Assembly (NCBI RefSeq): GCF_002727185.1
Contig: NZ_NIZW01000021.1
Span: 1 to 64,000, forward strand
Reading direction: 5' to 3'
Length of the DNA: 64,000 nt
From: Rhodopirellula bahusiensis
Lineage (GTDB): Bacteria > Planctomycetota > Planctomycetia > Pirellulales > Pirellulaceae
In this document: one piece after another, positions 54,143-63,013 of the stretch
Layout of the letters: every line of letters begins with the position of its first letter
How positions within the stretch are numbered: the stretch's first letter is position 1
The notes under the pieces: generated by a model
What the model was told of the DNA's origin: nothing
Database searches by the model: none
Seen by the model: the letters and a program-made list of their open reading frames with translations, nothing else
Position numbers and translations under genes: made by a program

Positions 54143-57100
54143 ATGTTAGACAAGATCATTCAATTCTCGCTGAGGAACCGCCTGCTGATCCTGGTGGCCG
54201 CCGCGATCATGCTCGGCGTGGGGACTTGGCAAACCAGTCGGCTTCCCATCGATGTGTTCCCGAATTTAAACCGGCCACGAGTGGTTGTGATCACCGAAGC
54301 CCACGGGATGGCGCCCGAAGAGGTCGAGACTCTGATCACGTTTCCGTTGGAGACGGCTTTCAACGGGGCCAGTGGTGTGGAGGCGGTTCGCAGCAGCAGT
54401 GGGATCGGTTTGTCAGTCATCTATGTCGAGTTCGGGTGGAACACCGACATCTACAACGACCGGCAAATCGTCAACGAAAGACTGCAACTCGCGTCAGAGC
54501 AATTGCCCGACGGTGTGAAGCCAACCCTGGCACCGATTTCGTCGATCATGGGCCAAATCCTGATGTACGGGATGTGGAGTGAAGGAGGCGAAACGGAGCC
54601 GATGGAGGTGCGGACGCTGGCCGATTGGGTCGTACGTCAGCGATTGCTGACGGTGCCCGGTGTGTCGCAAGTCTTCACGATGGGCGGCGGTCGAAAGCAG
54701 TATCAGGTTCTGATCGATCCGGACAAGCTGGTTCAGTTTGGACTGACCATCGAAGACGTTCATACGGCGGTGGACGAATCCAACATGAACGCGACGGGCG
54801 GCTACTTGGACGACCAAGGTGCCAATGAGTTGCTGGTGCGAGGGCTCGGACGCATCACCAGTCTGGACGAACTCAAGCAGATCGCGATCACGATGCGAGC
54901 GGGACGTCCGGTGACGTTGGCCGATGTTGCACGAGTGGTTGAGGGAGCTCAAGTCAAACGTGGTGACTCGTCGGCATTTTTGCGAGACGAAGCGGGCAAT
55001 GTCGAAGGCGGTCCCGCCGTGGTGCTGACGATCAACAAGCAACCCGGCAGCGACACGCGAAAAGTAGATCAGGCGATTGTGGAGGCACTCGAAGAGCTTC
55101 GAGTATCGCTTCCGGACGACATTCGGATTGCCAACGTCTATTCGCAACGCTCGTTCATCGATCGTGCAATTGAGAACGTGGTCGAGGCATTGGCCGACGG
55201 CGGCGTGTTGGTGTTGGTGATTCTGTTTTTGTTCCTTCTGAATTTTCGAACCACGTTCATAACCCTCACCGCGATTCCGCTGTCGATCATTTCGACGGCC
55301 TGCGTCTTTGCGATCTTTGGTTTGTCGATCAACACCATGACGCTGGGTGGATTGGCGGTAGCGATTGGCGAGTTGGTCGACGATGCGATCGTCGACGTGG
55401 AAAACATCTTTCGTCGATTGAAAGAGAACCGGCACTCGGACAGCCCTCGTCCGGTGTTGCGAGTGGTTTACGACGCCAGTGTCGAAGTGCGAAGCAGTGT
55501 GGTTTATGGCACAGCGATCGTGGTGTTGGTGTTCATTCCACTGTTTGCGTTGGAGGGAATGGAAGGCAAGCTCTTCGTTCCTTTGGCGATGGGGTATGTC
55601 GTGTCACTGATCGCGTCCTTGGCCGTGTCGCTGACCGTGACACCAGTCCTAGCGTCATTGCTGATGGTCGGGAAGCGAAATTGGCAAATTGTCGTTCCCG
55701 TGTTGGCATTTGGGGTCTCAGGATTGACCGTCACTTGGGTCTTGCCTCGGTTGTCGCATTGGTTCATCGAAGGTTGGCATCTACCGGGAAGCCAACTCGC
55801 TTGGACGCTTTTGTTGACGCCCGTGTTTTGGATTTTGATCCAAGTCTCGGAATGGATGTTGGGTGGTGAAGACGCTGAAGAAGGGCGTTTGCTTGAAGGA
55901 TTGAAGGGAATCGCTGGATTGGCGATTCGGTTCAGCACGAGATTGGCTGTTCCTGTTCTCGCGGCCACCGCGGTTTTGGTTGTCTTCGCCGCAATCGCAC
56001 TTTCGCGGTTGGAGCGTGACTTCTTGCCGCCATTCAATGAAGGTGCGGTCCAGGTCAACGCGTTGTTGGCTCCGGGGACGTCGCTGGCGACGAGCAATCA
56101 AATTGGTGTGGCGATTCAAGAGGAGTTGATGAAGATCGACTCAGTGAAGTCGGTCGCTCGCCGGACCGGTCGAGCGGAGTTGGATGAACACGCCGAAGGA
56201 GTCAACGTCACCGAGATGTTTCTGGAAATTGATGATGGTGCCAATCGCGAAAAGACCATCGAGACGGTTCGCGAAACGATGGAAGACTTTCCCGGTGTGG
56301 TGTCGAGTACCGAGCAACCACTCGCTCACCTGATCAGCCACATGATTTCGGGAGTGAAGGCTCAGATCGGGATCAAGCTTTACGGCGATGACTTGGACGT
56401 GTTGCGAAACAAGGCCGAGGAAATGAAGCGACGGATTGCCGATGTACCCGGTTTGGCCGACGTGATGATCGAGCAACAAACAAACATCCCGCAACTACGA
56501 ATCGATGTGGATCAGCTTGCACTGACTCAAAACGGATTGCGTCCCGCGAATGTGATGGAGTTGGTCGAGACCGCGATGAATGGGCAAGTCGTCAGCCAAG
56601 TGGTGATGGGGCAACGAACGTTTGATTTGATGCTTCGGATGGATGAACCGTATCGCGAAAACATCGACAAGCTGATGCGATTGCCAGTTCCATTGCCAAA
56701 TGGCGGAACGCTACCGCTGGACGAATTGGCCGATGTTTACCGAAGCGACGGGCCAAACATGATCAAGCGGGAGAAAGTGCGTCGCCGGATCGTGTTGCAG
56801 GCCAATGTGTCCGATCGTGGTGTGGTGGACGTGGTCAACGACATCCAATCGAGGTTGGAGGATTTGGAACTGCCGCCGGGATACTACTTGGAATATGGTG
56901 GTCAGTTTGAGAGCCAACAGTCAGCGACTCGTCGATTGATGATCTTGTCGGGTGTCGCTTTGGTGGGAATGTTCCTGGTCCTCTACACGCTCTTTGGAAA
57001 TGTCAACTTTTCCATGCAGGTCTTGGTCGCGTTGCCAACCGCGTTTGTCGGTGCCGTCGGGGCTTTGGTGCTCACTGATCAGAACCTAACCGTAGCCGCG

Positions 57101-57481
57101 ATGGTCGGATTCATATCGTTGTGCGGGATCGCCAGTCGAAACGGAATCCTGTTGCTCAATCACTATCTGCACCTTGTTCGCCACGAAGGCGAATCATGGA
57201 CGCACCAGATGGTGGTCCGAGCGGGGCAAGAACGCATGGCCCCGGTGCTGATGACGGCGCTGACTTCTGGCATTGGATTGCTGCCGTTGGCGTTGGCCGC
57301 GGGCGAGCCCGGCAAAGAGATCCTGTATCCGATCGCGACCGTGATCGTCGGAGGGTTGCTCAGCAGCACGCTGGCGGAGTTCTTCGTTCGGCCCGCTTTG
57401 TTTTGGGCGATCGGTCGAACGGCCGGACAGCAAATGGTGGCCGAGACAACCGGAGAACTCAGCGAGCCCTTCGAGAATTGA
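54143..57481 (+). CDS. Heavy-metal RND efflux pump (CzcA/CusA family)
   Basis: A 1112-aa inner-membrane proton/metal antiporter with 12 helices and two large periplasmic loops. The start LDKIIQFSLRNRLLILVAAAIMLG, LPIDVFPNLNRPRVVV and the final MTALTSGIGLLPLALAAGEPGKEILYPIATVIVGG are typical of the HME group. The fourth helix carries AIGELVDDAIVDVEN at 407-421, with Asp413, Asp414, Asp418 and Glu420, which supply the proton path; this variant differs from the standard zinc/cobalt and copper/silver signatures, so the metal cannot be assigned. It follows the adaptor by 110 bp. Confidence 0.93.
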   Translation: MLDKIIQFSLRNRLLILVAAAIMLGVGTWQTSRLPIDVFPNLNRPRVVVITEAHGMAPEEVETLITFPLETAFNGASGVEAVRSSSGIGLSVIYVEFGWNTDIYNDRQIVNERLQLASEQLPDGVKPTLAPISSIMGQILMYGMWSEGGETEPMEVRTLADWVVRQRLLTVPGVSQVFTMGGGRKQYQVLIDPDKLVQFGLTIEDVHTAVDESNMNATGGYLDDQGANELLVRGLGRITSLDELKQIAITMRAGRPVTLADVARVVEGAQVKRGDSSAFLRDEAGNVEGGPAVVLTINKQPGSDTRKVDQAIVEALEELRVSLPDDIRIANVYSQRSFIDRAIENVVEALADGGVLVLVILFLFLLNFRTTFITLTAIPLSIISTACVFAIFGLSINTMTLGGLAVAIGELVDDAIVDVENIFRRLKENRHSDSPRPVLRVVYDASVEVRSSVVYGTAIVVLVFIPLFALEGMEGKLFVPLAMGYVVSLIASLAVSLTVTPVLASLLMVGKRNWQIVVPVLAFGVSGLTVTWVLPRLSHWFIEGWHLPGSQLAWTLLLTPVFWILIQVSEWMLGGEDAEEGRLLEGLKGIAGLAIRFSTRLAVPVLAATAVLVVFAAIALSRLERDFLPPFNEGAVQVNALLAPGTSLATSNQIGVAIQEELMKIDSVKSVARRTGRAELDEHAEGVNVTEMFLEIDDGANREKTIETVRETMEDFPGVVSSTEQPLAHLISHMISGVKAQIGIKLYGDDLDVLRNKAEEMKRRIADVPGLADVMIEQQTNIPQLRIDVDQLALTQNGLRPANVMELVETAMNGQVVSQVVMGQRTFDLMLRMDEPYRENIDKLMRLPVPLPNGGTLPLDELADVYRSDGPNMIKREKVRRRIVLQANVSDRGVVDVVNDIQSRLEDLELPPGYYLEYGGQFESQQSATRRLMILSGVALVGMFLVLYTLFGNVNFSMQVLVALPTAFVGAVGALVLTDQNLTVAAMVGFISLCGIASRNGILLLNHYLHLVRHEGESWTHQMVVRAGQERMAPVLMTALTSGIGLLPLALAAGEPGKEILYPIATVIVGGLLSSTLAEFFVRPALFWAIGRTAGQQMVAETTGELSEPFEN

Positions 57482-57586
57482 AACAGACGCGAGTGACTTT
57501 GGTTTGCGGCGATTTAGGTGTCACCGAGTCGATCCAAGCCAAATGTTGAGATGTTGATGTCCTTTCCTTTTGTCCCTGGAGTTGAG

Positions 57587-58087
57587 ATGAAGTTTGCATG
57601 GAGTTTGACGGCCCTGGCTTGTTTGTTTTCAGTTGGTTGCGGTGCGAAGCCTGCTGAAGATTCTGGAGCCGATCCCGACACGGTGGTGATGGAAGGAGCG
57701 CCACCGGACTCGCACGCCCATCCGGAACATGGGCCCAACGGCGGTGAACTGATTGAATTGGGCAAAGAAGCTTTCCATTTAGAAATGCTTCATGACGATC
57801 AGTCGGTGACGCTGAACGTCTTGGACGGAGCCGCATCAGAGACGGTAGCGATCGATGCAGCCGAGTTGTCGGTGAGCTTGAAACACGACGACGAAGTGAG
57901 GACGTTTGCTCTGCCCGCATCGAACCCAACGGACGGCAAAGCTTCGTCATTCACGATCTCCGATGCCGAGATGGCTCGATGGATGAAAGAAGGTGCCGAG
58001 GGAGCCGTGACATTGCAGATCGATGGCAAGTCCTACACCGGAAAGATTTCGCACGATCATGACCATGAGGGGCACGATCACGATTGA
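57587..58087 (+). CDS. Histidine-tailed lipoprotein of the metal-efflux locus
   Basis: A 166-aa lipoprotein. The lipobox is FSVGC (Cys18). An early His-bearing motif (PDSHAHPEHGPNGGELIELG) and the tail ISHDHDHEGHDHD could bind metal. The middle is a beta-rich domain of unknown type. It starts at the ATG 57587 with TGGAGT upstream, 105 bp after the pump, and is the last gene before the terminator at 58193. The family is known in planctomycete efflux loci only by position, and its role is inferred. Confidence 0.75.
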   Translation: MKFAWSLTALACLFSVGCGAKPAEDSGADPDTVVMEGAPPDSHAHPEHGPNGGELIELGKEAFHLEMLHDDQSVTLNVLDGAASETVAIDAAELSVSLKHDDEVRTFALPASNPTDGKASSFTISDAEMARWMKEGAEGAVTLQIDGKSYTGKISHDHDHEGHDHD

Positions 58088-58403
58088 TCGCGAAACGCGT
58101 TTGCAAAGAGAGTTTCTCGAAAACGGGCGCAATGCGTTTGCATTCGGTTCGAGAGATAGAAGCTTGAGTCGGTGGAGGGTGTTCCGAAACCGGCGAGGCT
58201 CCCGGTCCGCGATTCGACTAGCCCTCGAGCGACCGGGAGCCGCTTTTTTTAGTCGTCCAGTGCGGGCGACAACGTGCCTAAGCACGTGAGCGGGAGTCTT
58301 TGGGCTTTATCACGTAGCGGCGTCTCTCCGAGATGCTGTCATTTGCGAGTCTCAGAGAGACTCGCCTACGTGAGGTTCTACCCGATCATTCCTGCCGAAC
58401 TGC
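58088..58403. other. 316-bp gap: terminator plus hairpin repeat
   Basis: This stretch holds the strong terminator at 58193-58250 and most of the second 130-bp repeat (58278-58407). No open reading frame of note. Confidence 0.8.
58193..58250 (+). terminator. Rho-independent terminator of the efflux locus
   Basis: GGCTCCCGGTC (58197-58207) pairs with GACCGGGAGCC (58231-58241), followed by GC and seven T residues. It ends plus-strand transcription about 110 bp after the last gene of the metal-efflux block. Confidence 0.88.
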
Positions 58404-58407
58404 TTAG
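58278..58407. repeat. 130-bp hairpin-ended dispersed repeat, copy B
   Basis: Near-identical to 7961-8090, with the same CTAAGCA and TGCTTAG ends, the same two internal hairpins and about six substitutions (one weakens the first hairpin). Its right end overlaps the neighbouring minus-strand gene: the TAA stop of that gene is formed by the element's own TTAG end. Confidence 0.87.
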
Positions 58408-59738
58408 CGAGGTTTGGTGATCCAAACGGCCGTGGTTTGACCCTGCGGCGTGATGTTGAGATTGATGAAGTTGTGACCAGCGGATTGGTCGCCCGACGTC
58501 ACGGCCGCGATGGGGCAATTTTCGTCCAGTTGTTCCAGGTTGCGGATCGGGAACAGTTCATTGCCCAGGCTTTGTAGGCTGGCGATCATTTCCACCATGC
58601 CGCTGCCGGCACCGATGTTGCCGAGGTGACCTTTGGCGGTGGTGACTGGTGGCTGAGTATCGGTGAACCCGAACACGTCCGCGATCGCGCCGGCTTCGCA
58701 AGCATCGGTTTCGACGTCGGACAAACCATGAGCGTGAATGTGGCCGACTTCGATTTTGCCTTCGGCGGGAGCGAAGCCGCTTTGACGTCCCGCGTTGATC
58801 ACTCCGCGGAGAACGTTTGCAAATCCTTTTCGCATTGGTTGATTGCCAGCGGCAGGACCGACGGCGCTGGAGCTGCACGCGACGATTTCACCGTAGATGG
58901 TCGCTCCACGCTTTTCAGCATGTTCCAACGATTCGCAAAGGAATGCACCGGCACCTTCGCCAACAACGCTGCCGTCACGGCTGGAGTCAAACGGCCGCGA
59001 CATACGGCTGGGGTCTTCGGTGTCTGACGCCAGGGTTTCTTGCATGGATGCGTGCAGCGTTCGCAGCGTGTGAACGCGTGATCCAGTCGCTCCCACAACC
59101 AAGGCGTCGGCGTGACCGCGAGAGATGGTGGAGACGGCTTCGGACAATGCCGCACCGGCGGATGCTTCGCGAAGCGTGATCGAGTTGTTGGGGCCGCGAA
59201 GATCGTTGTAGATCGCGATGTGTGACGCGGGCATGTTGGGCAAGTACTTCAGCAACCACAGCGGGTTGACTTTCGGAAGTCCCAAGTCGCCCCATTTGGT
59301 GAAGTCAAATTCACCGTCGGTCGTGCAGGCCGCAATTCCTTCTGCGTATTCTTCGGGGAGCGACATGATGTAGTCGCATCCATAGACAACTCCGGTGCGA
59401 TCGCGATCGAAGTCGTCCGGGTTGTGGCCACCGTTGTGCAGAGCCAATTGGGCTGCCGCGACGCCCATCTCAATTTCGCGGCACATGACTTTGCTGCCTT
59501 TGCGAATCGTCCGCTGAAGTGCCTTTTCAAGCGGTCCGTAGTCGCTGATGTGACCCGTGAACGCTGTGGCTTCTGCGCCGTTGCTGATGGGCAGAGCGTC
59601 GGTTGGGATTTGCGTGAACGGAGCGATACCGCTTTTGCCTTCCCGCAATCCGCTGAGGAGTTCTTCGGGGGTGTTACCGAGCGGACTGATCACGCCGATG
59701 CCGGTGATCACGACGCGTTGGGCGGAGGTAGCAGGCAT
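58404..59738 (-). CDS. Beta-ketoacyl synthase homologue without the catalytic cysteine
   Basis: A 444-aa thiolase-fold protein of the FabF/KAS II type by length and layout: VVITGIGVISPLGNT at the start, SRPFDSSRDGSVVGEGAGAFLCESLEHAEKRGA in the middle. The nucleophile site normally reads TxACxSG; here it is ITLREASAGAA, placing Glu191 where the Cys belongs. The first active-site His is kept (His337 in HAHG) and the second too (His371 in AKGHLG), while the usual Lys five residues before the latter is Thr366. It should not elongate chains by itself; chain-length-factor-like or decarboxylating roles are possible. Its stop codon lies within a mobile repeat. Confidence 0.85.
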   Translation of the reverse strand: MPATSAQRVVITGIGVISPLGNTPEELLSGLREGKSGIAPFTQIPTDALPISNGAEATAFTGHISDYGPLEKALQRTIRKGSKVMCREIEMGVAAAQLALHNGGHNPDDFDRDRTGVVYGCDYIMSLPEEYAEGIAACTTDGEFDFTKWGDLGLPKVNPLWLLKYLPNMPASHIAIYNDLRGPNNSITLREASAGAALSEAVSTISRGHADALVVGATGSRVHTLRTLHASMQETLASDTEDPSRMSRPFDSSRDGSVVGEGAGAFLCESLEHAEKRGATIYGEIVACSSSAVGPAAGNQPMRKGFANVLRGVINAGRQSGFAPAEGKIEVGHIHAHGLSDVETDACEAGAIADVFGFTDTQPPVTTAKGHLGNIGAGSGMVEMIASLQSLGNELFPIRNLEQLDENCPIAAVTSGDQSAGHNFINLNITPQGQTTAVWITKPR

Positions 59739-59960
59739 GGACGATGGCTAAGTGAATTGGTTCGTATCCAGTCACGTCAGACTGGATGTAAACGAAGCAG
59801 GAATGGAGGACTTTGCGGGCCGGCAAGATAGCAAATCCGTCCGCGAAGCGGGACGGGACACTAACCGTGAACGCCGGAGCCCACTGCGGACCCACGAAAA
59901 CGTGGGTGAGAGTGGGCTGGCGACATGTGAAGACCCGTCAAATGAACGGGAGAACGCGAA

Positions 59961-61310
59961 TCAATAGCGTCCGCGATTGGGAGCCGACACGCGGGAACCA
60001 ACTTGTGGCACCAACGGGGTGGTGGTCAGGTTGTCCGAGGCTCGGCCACGGAATTCGACGAACATCAACGCATCGGCTCGGCCAGCGGTTGTTCCGGTGA
60101 TGGAGCTGAGGTTGAAAAGTGGCACGCTGGATTGAGGTCGCTCGGGGCTGGCGACAACACCGCAGGAGAGTAGCAGCACCATGTCCGACGGCCAACGGAA
60201 TCGTTCGTTCAAACGCCAGCTCACAAGCTGGGGCACTTCGATCTTGGTGCGGTGAACTTGGTTGTTCGGAAGCGGCAGGTCGAGCTCGACCGGCACGAAT
60301 TTGTCGACTTGGTCGATGTTGGCGTTGATCACGCAATCGAGCGTGCGACCGTCGACGCTGAGCAGCGGGCTGACTTCGATTTGGAAGCCTTCTTGGATCT
60401 CACCGGTTTCAGGCTCGTACGGAGGCCAGTTCGCCGGCGAGGGTTTGACGTTCAGGACGTAGTTGCGACCGCGGGTGCTGGCAAGTTTTTCGGTTTGACC
60501 GTTGTTGGTGATCAAGTCGACGGCTTGGACTTCGCGAACATCGGTTCGTGAGCGAAGCATGTTCATGACCAAAGCCGCGTTCTCTTTCGTAAGCAACCAA
60601 GCTTGCAGGCCAGGTGATTGAACGTTGACGTGCTGCATCAACATGTGAGCGTTGCTGCGCCAGTTGGGATTCCCAACCGTCATCAGTCGCAAGTTCATGA
60701 CTTGCGGTTCTTTGTCACCCGCGACGAAGCGTTCGACGATTCCGCCGATGACTTGGTGCATTTCGTTGGTGTGATAAACCTTCAGTTCATCTCGGTCAGC
60801 ACTCATGAAACCAAAGGGTTCGGTGTGCCAAACGTCAGTTCCGGTTTCTCGAACGATCCAGTCGACGATGGCTTGGTGAGGGCGATCGTGCTTGGTCAAG
60901 TAACCGGTGTAAGGGCTGATGTTGTAGACCCGGTGCTCTTGGCCGGCTTCGCGTGGCAATTGGCCACCACCGGACAACTGTCCGGCAGGTGCACCACCAC
61001 CGGCTGGCAACGCGTTGCGATTGGCAGTGGTTTGAGGTGGTGTTTGTAGGCTGGGCGGTGTGTTCGATGCGGTTGGGCCAGCGGCTCGCGGCGTGAAGCC
61101 TTGCGGAGCAGCCTGCGTTTCGGCAGTGGATGGGCCTCTCGCAACCGAATTGGATGGGAGAGCGAACCCGCCCTGTGCGTGAACCTGTTCGCTGAGCACG
61201 GCAGAACCGGTCGCGAAAAGGCAGGCGGCGGCGAGTCCGCGAATAATTCGCGAGCGAACGTAGAAAGGGAGACTTCCCGGGAGGTTTGCTTGGGCCATGA
61301 CGGGTCGCAA
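59961..61310 (-). CDS. Exported protein with weak secretin-like C-terminal half
   Basis: A 449-aa protein with a signal peptide (about residues 24-45, ending EQVHA) and a Pro/Gln/Ala-rich low-complexity stretch (about 46-125). The second half recalls secretin cores: RTDVREVQAVDLITNNGQTEKL and EGFQIEVSPLLSVDGRTLDCVINANIDQV. The final secretin signature is not recognisable, so the call is weak. No type II secretion or pilus genes are nearby. The 222-bp gap between it and the ketosynthase homologue holds only a small CCCACG/CGTGGG hairpin. Confidence 0.6.
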   Translation of the reverse strand: MRPVMAQANLPGSLPFYVRSRIIRGLAAACLFATGSAVLSEQVHAQGGFALPSNSVARGPSTAETQAAPQGFTPRAAGPTASNTPPSLQTPPQTTANRNALPAGGGAPAGQLSGGGQLPREAGQEHRVYNISPYTGYLTKHDRPHQAIVDWIVRETGTDVWHTEPFGFMSADRDELKVYHTNEMHQVIGGIVERFVAGDKEPQVMNLRLMTVGNPNWRSNAHMLMQHVNVQSPGLQAWLLTKENAALVMNMLRSRTDVREVQAVDLITNNGQTEKLASTRGRNYVLNVKPSPANWPPYEPETGEIQEGFQIEVSPLLSVDGRTLDCVINANIDQVDKFVPVELDLPLPNNQVHRTKIEVPQLVSWRLNERFRWPSDMVLLLSCGVVASPERPQSSVPLFNLSSITGTTAGRADALMFVEFRGRASDNLTTTPLVPQVGSRVSAPNRGRY

Positions 61311-61442
61311 TTGAAAAGACGGGCATTGGTCGTGAGCAGTCCATTGGACCGCCTGCGAACACGCCTATACTGCATCGGAGAAGTTGACGACAAGTCCGAA
61401 AGAATTACACCACTTTGATTCAAGTCAGTGGTCCGAGGCGAT

Positions 61443-61781
61443 TTAGCCCTCGAAAACCGCGTCCTTGATGTTTCGCACGAGCGATTGGCGAGTCAGCGAA
61501 ATGGACTGGATTGATTCCACGTTCACGCCCAATTGCTTGCCGAGTTTGACCGCGAGATCGACGTCTCGCACGCCATGGTATTGGTTGACCACACGGCGCC
61601 CCGCCGGATCAGGGACGGAAATCGTTTGATCGCGAAAGCGGTAGCTGGTTTCGAAAGCGTCGGCCAACTCGTCGATCCATTCCTGCGGCACTCGGCGTAG
61701 TTGGCAATGCTCGATGCTCCAGAGGTCGTCGCCATTGCATTCGTCCAGCAACGCCAGGGCTCGGTCGTAAGGAACGCTCAC
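61443..61781 (-). CDS. Small conserved-looking protein coupled to phhB
   Basis: A 112-aa soluble protein that I do not recognise. It starts with a GTG that overlaps the phhB stop (GTGA), so translation is coupled to that gene. The sequence is balanced in charge and lacks a signal, metal motif or membrane segment. A central PAGRRVVNQYHGVRDVDLAVKLGKQLG stretch looks structured. The overlap suggests cotranscription with phhB, but a shared function is not shown. Confidence 0.65.
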   Translation of the reverse strand: MSVPYDRALALLDECNGDDLWSIEHCQLRRVPQEWIDELADAFETSYRFRDQTISVPDPAGRRVVNQYHGVRDVDLAVKLGKQLGVNVESIQSISLTRQSLVRNIKDAVFEG

Positions 61782-62131
61782 GAGACAACCTGATTGATGC
61801 GAGCGGCCATCACGAAGTCATTTTCGCTGAGTCCGCCGATCGCGTGCGTGGTCAGGACAATGCGGAGATGCCGGTAGCCGGTCAAATGGAGATCGGGATG
61901 GTGTTGTTCTGCTTCTGCTAATTTCGCAATCGCATTGAGATGCCGAATCGCGGTTTGGAAGTCGCCCGTGTTCAACTTTCTCGTGATTTGGTTTCCATCG
62001 TTCTCGAGCGACCAATCCGGCAGTTCAGTCAGGTACTGAGACGCGTCGTCGGCAGAGATTCGGTCGATGCCGCCCTCGCAGGGGACGCAGTGGCGACTGG
62101 ACCAGTCCGGTGATGATTTGGATTCATTCAT
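61778..62131 (-). CDS. phhB: Pterin-4a-carbinolamine dehydratase
   Basis: A 117-aa enzyme that dehydrates 4a-hydroxytetrahydropterin during cofactor recycling; bacterial members also act as general pterin repair factors. The family motif is present: His77-His78-Pro79, a Tyr at 86, His96 and Asp105 in GLSENDF. The N-terminal CVPCEGG is common in bacterial members. No aromatic amino-acid hydroxylase gene is in the window. It diverges from the sigma-factor gene across 89 bp. Confidence 0.93.
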   Translation of the reverse strand: MNESKSSPDWSSRHCVPCEGGIDRISADDASQYLTELPDWSLENDGNQITRKLNTGDFQTAIRHLNAIAKLAEAEQHHPDLHLTGYRHLRIVLTTHAIGGLSENDFVMAARINQVVS

Positions 62132-62220
62132 GCTTTGATTTTACCGTTGGCGGATTTCCAATCGTAGGTGGAAAGTCGGGTTGATCGACGCATTTGCAAA
62201 TTGCAGTTAATCTGGTGCTC

Positions 62221-62910
62221 ATGAATGCACCCGCTCCCTCGCCGTCTTCCCCCAACGATCCTGATCGTGAAGACGAGATTCGTTTGATCGGTCAAATTCG
62301 CGCAGGGGATTCTCAGGCGTGGCAAGAATTGATCGACCAATTCGAAGGCCGCCTGCTGGCGTACGCTCGGCGTCGAGTCGGTGATTTGGCAGCCAGCGAA
62401 GACATCGTGCAGGAAACCTTTGTCGGCTTTTTGGTTTCGCTCCCCAACTACGATTCGCGGCGAAAACTGGAGAGCTATCTGTTCTCGATTTGCAGCTACA
62501 AGCTGACTGATCATTTGCGTCAGTCCGGGCGTCGTCCGGAACTGCCGCTGCTGGGACGAGGCAGTTCATCCGGCTCCGGGAGTGGCGACAATGTCGAAGC
62601 TGACGGCGTTCGGTTGCCGAGTTCCATCTGCCGCAGTGCTGAACGCCGCGAGTTGGAACAAGACCTGGTTGTGGAAGTCGTCCAAGAACAAATCGCGAAT
62701 TGGCAGTCACGTGGCAACTTTGGAAAGCTGAAAGCGATCGAATTGTTGTTTGTGATGGGACGCGGCAACCGGGAAGTCGCTGAGCAATTGAATCTGTCGC
62801 AGCAGCAAGTCGCGAATTTGAAGAGTGATTTTCTGACTCGGATTTCGGCGGTCATCAAACGTCGCGACCTCGATCTGGATGTCTTCCCAGAACTTCGCGA
62901 AAACGCCTGA
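62221..62910 (+). CDS. ECF-like RNA polymerase sigma factor
   Basis: A 229-aa sigma-70-family protein with region 2 (WQELIDQFEGRLLAYARRRVGDLAASEDIVQETFVGFL, then KLESYLFSICSYKLTDHLRQ) and region 4 (FVMGRGNREVAEQLNLSQQQVANLKSDFLTRI), and without regions 1.1 or 3. A Gly/Ser-rich linker joins them. Such factors redirect polymerase to a small regulon. The ATG at 62221 is the natural start. No anti-sigma gene is adjacent; the next gene is a membrane protein whose open frame overlaps this one, but it does not look like an anti-sigma factor. Confidence 0.88.
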   Translation: MNAPAPSPSSPNDPDREDEIRLIGQIRAGDSQAWQELIDQFEGRLLAYARRRVGDLAASEDIVQETFVGFLVSLPNYDSRRKLESYLFSICSYKLTDHLRQSGRRPELPLLGRGSSSGSGSGDNVEADGVRLPSSICRSAERRELEQDLVVEVVQEQIANWQSRGNFGKLKAIELLFVMGRGNREVAEQLNLSQQQVANLKSDFLTRISAVIKRRDLDLDVFPELRENA

Positions 62911-63013
62911 ATCGTTGGTCGAATCGCATCGAGGCCACATTGAGTCTGATCGGCACGTCGATTGCTGTAAAGGTAAAGCGTATTCGTTTTCCTTTCAATC
63001 GAGCGGTGGAGTT

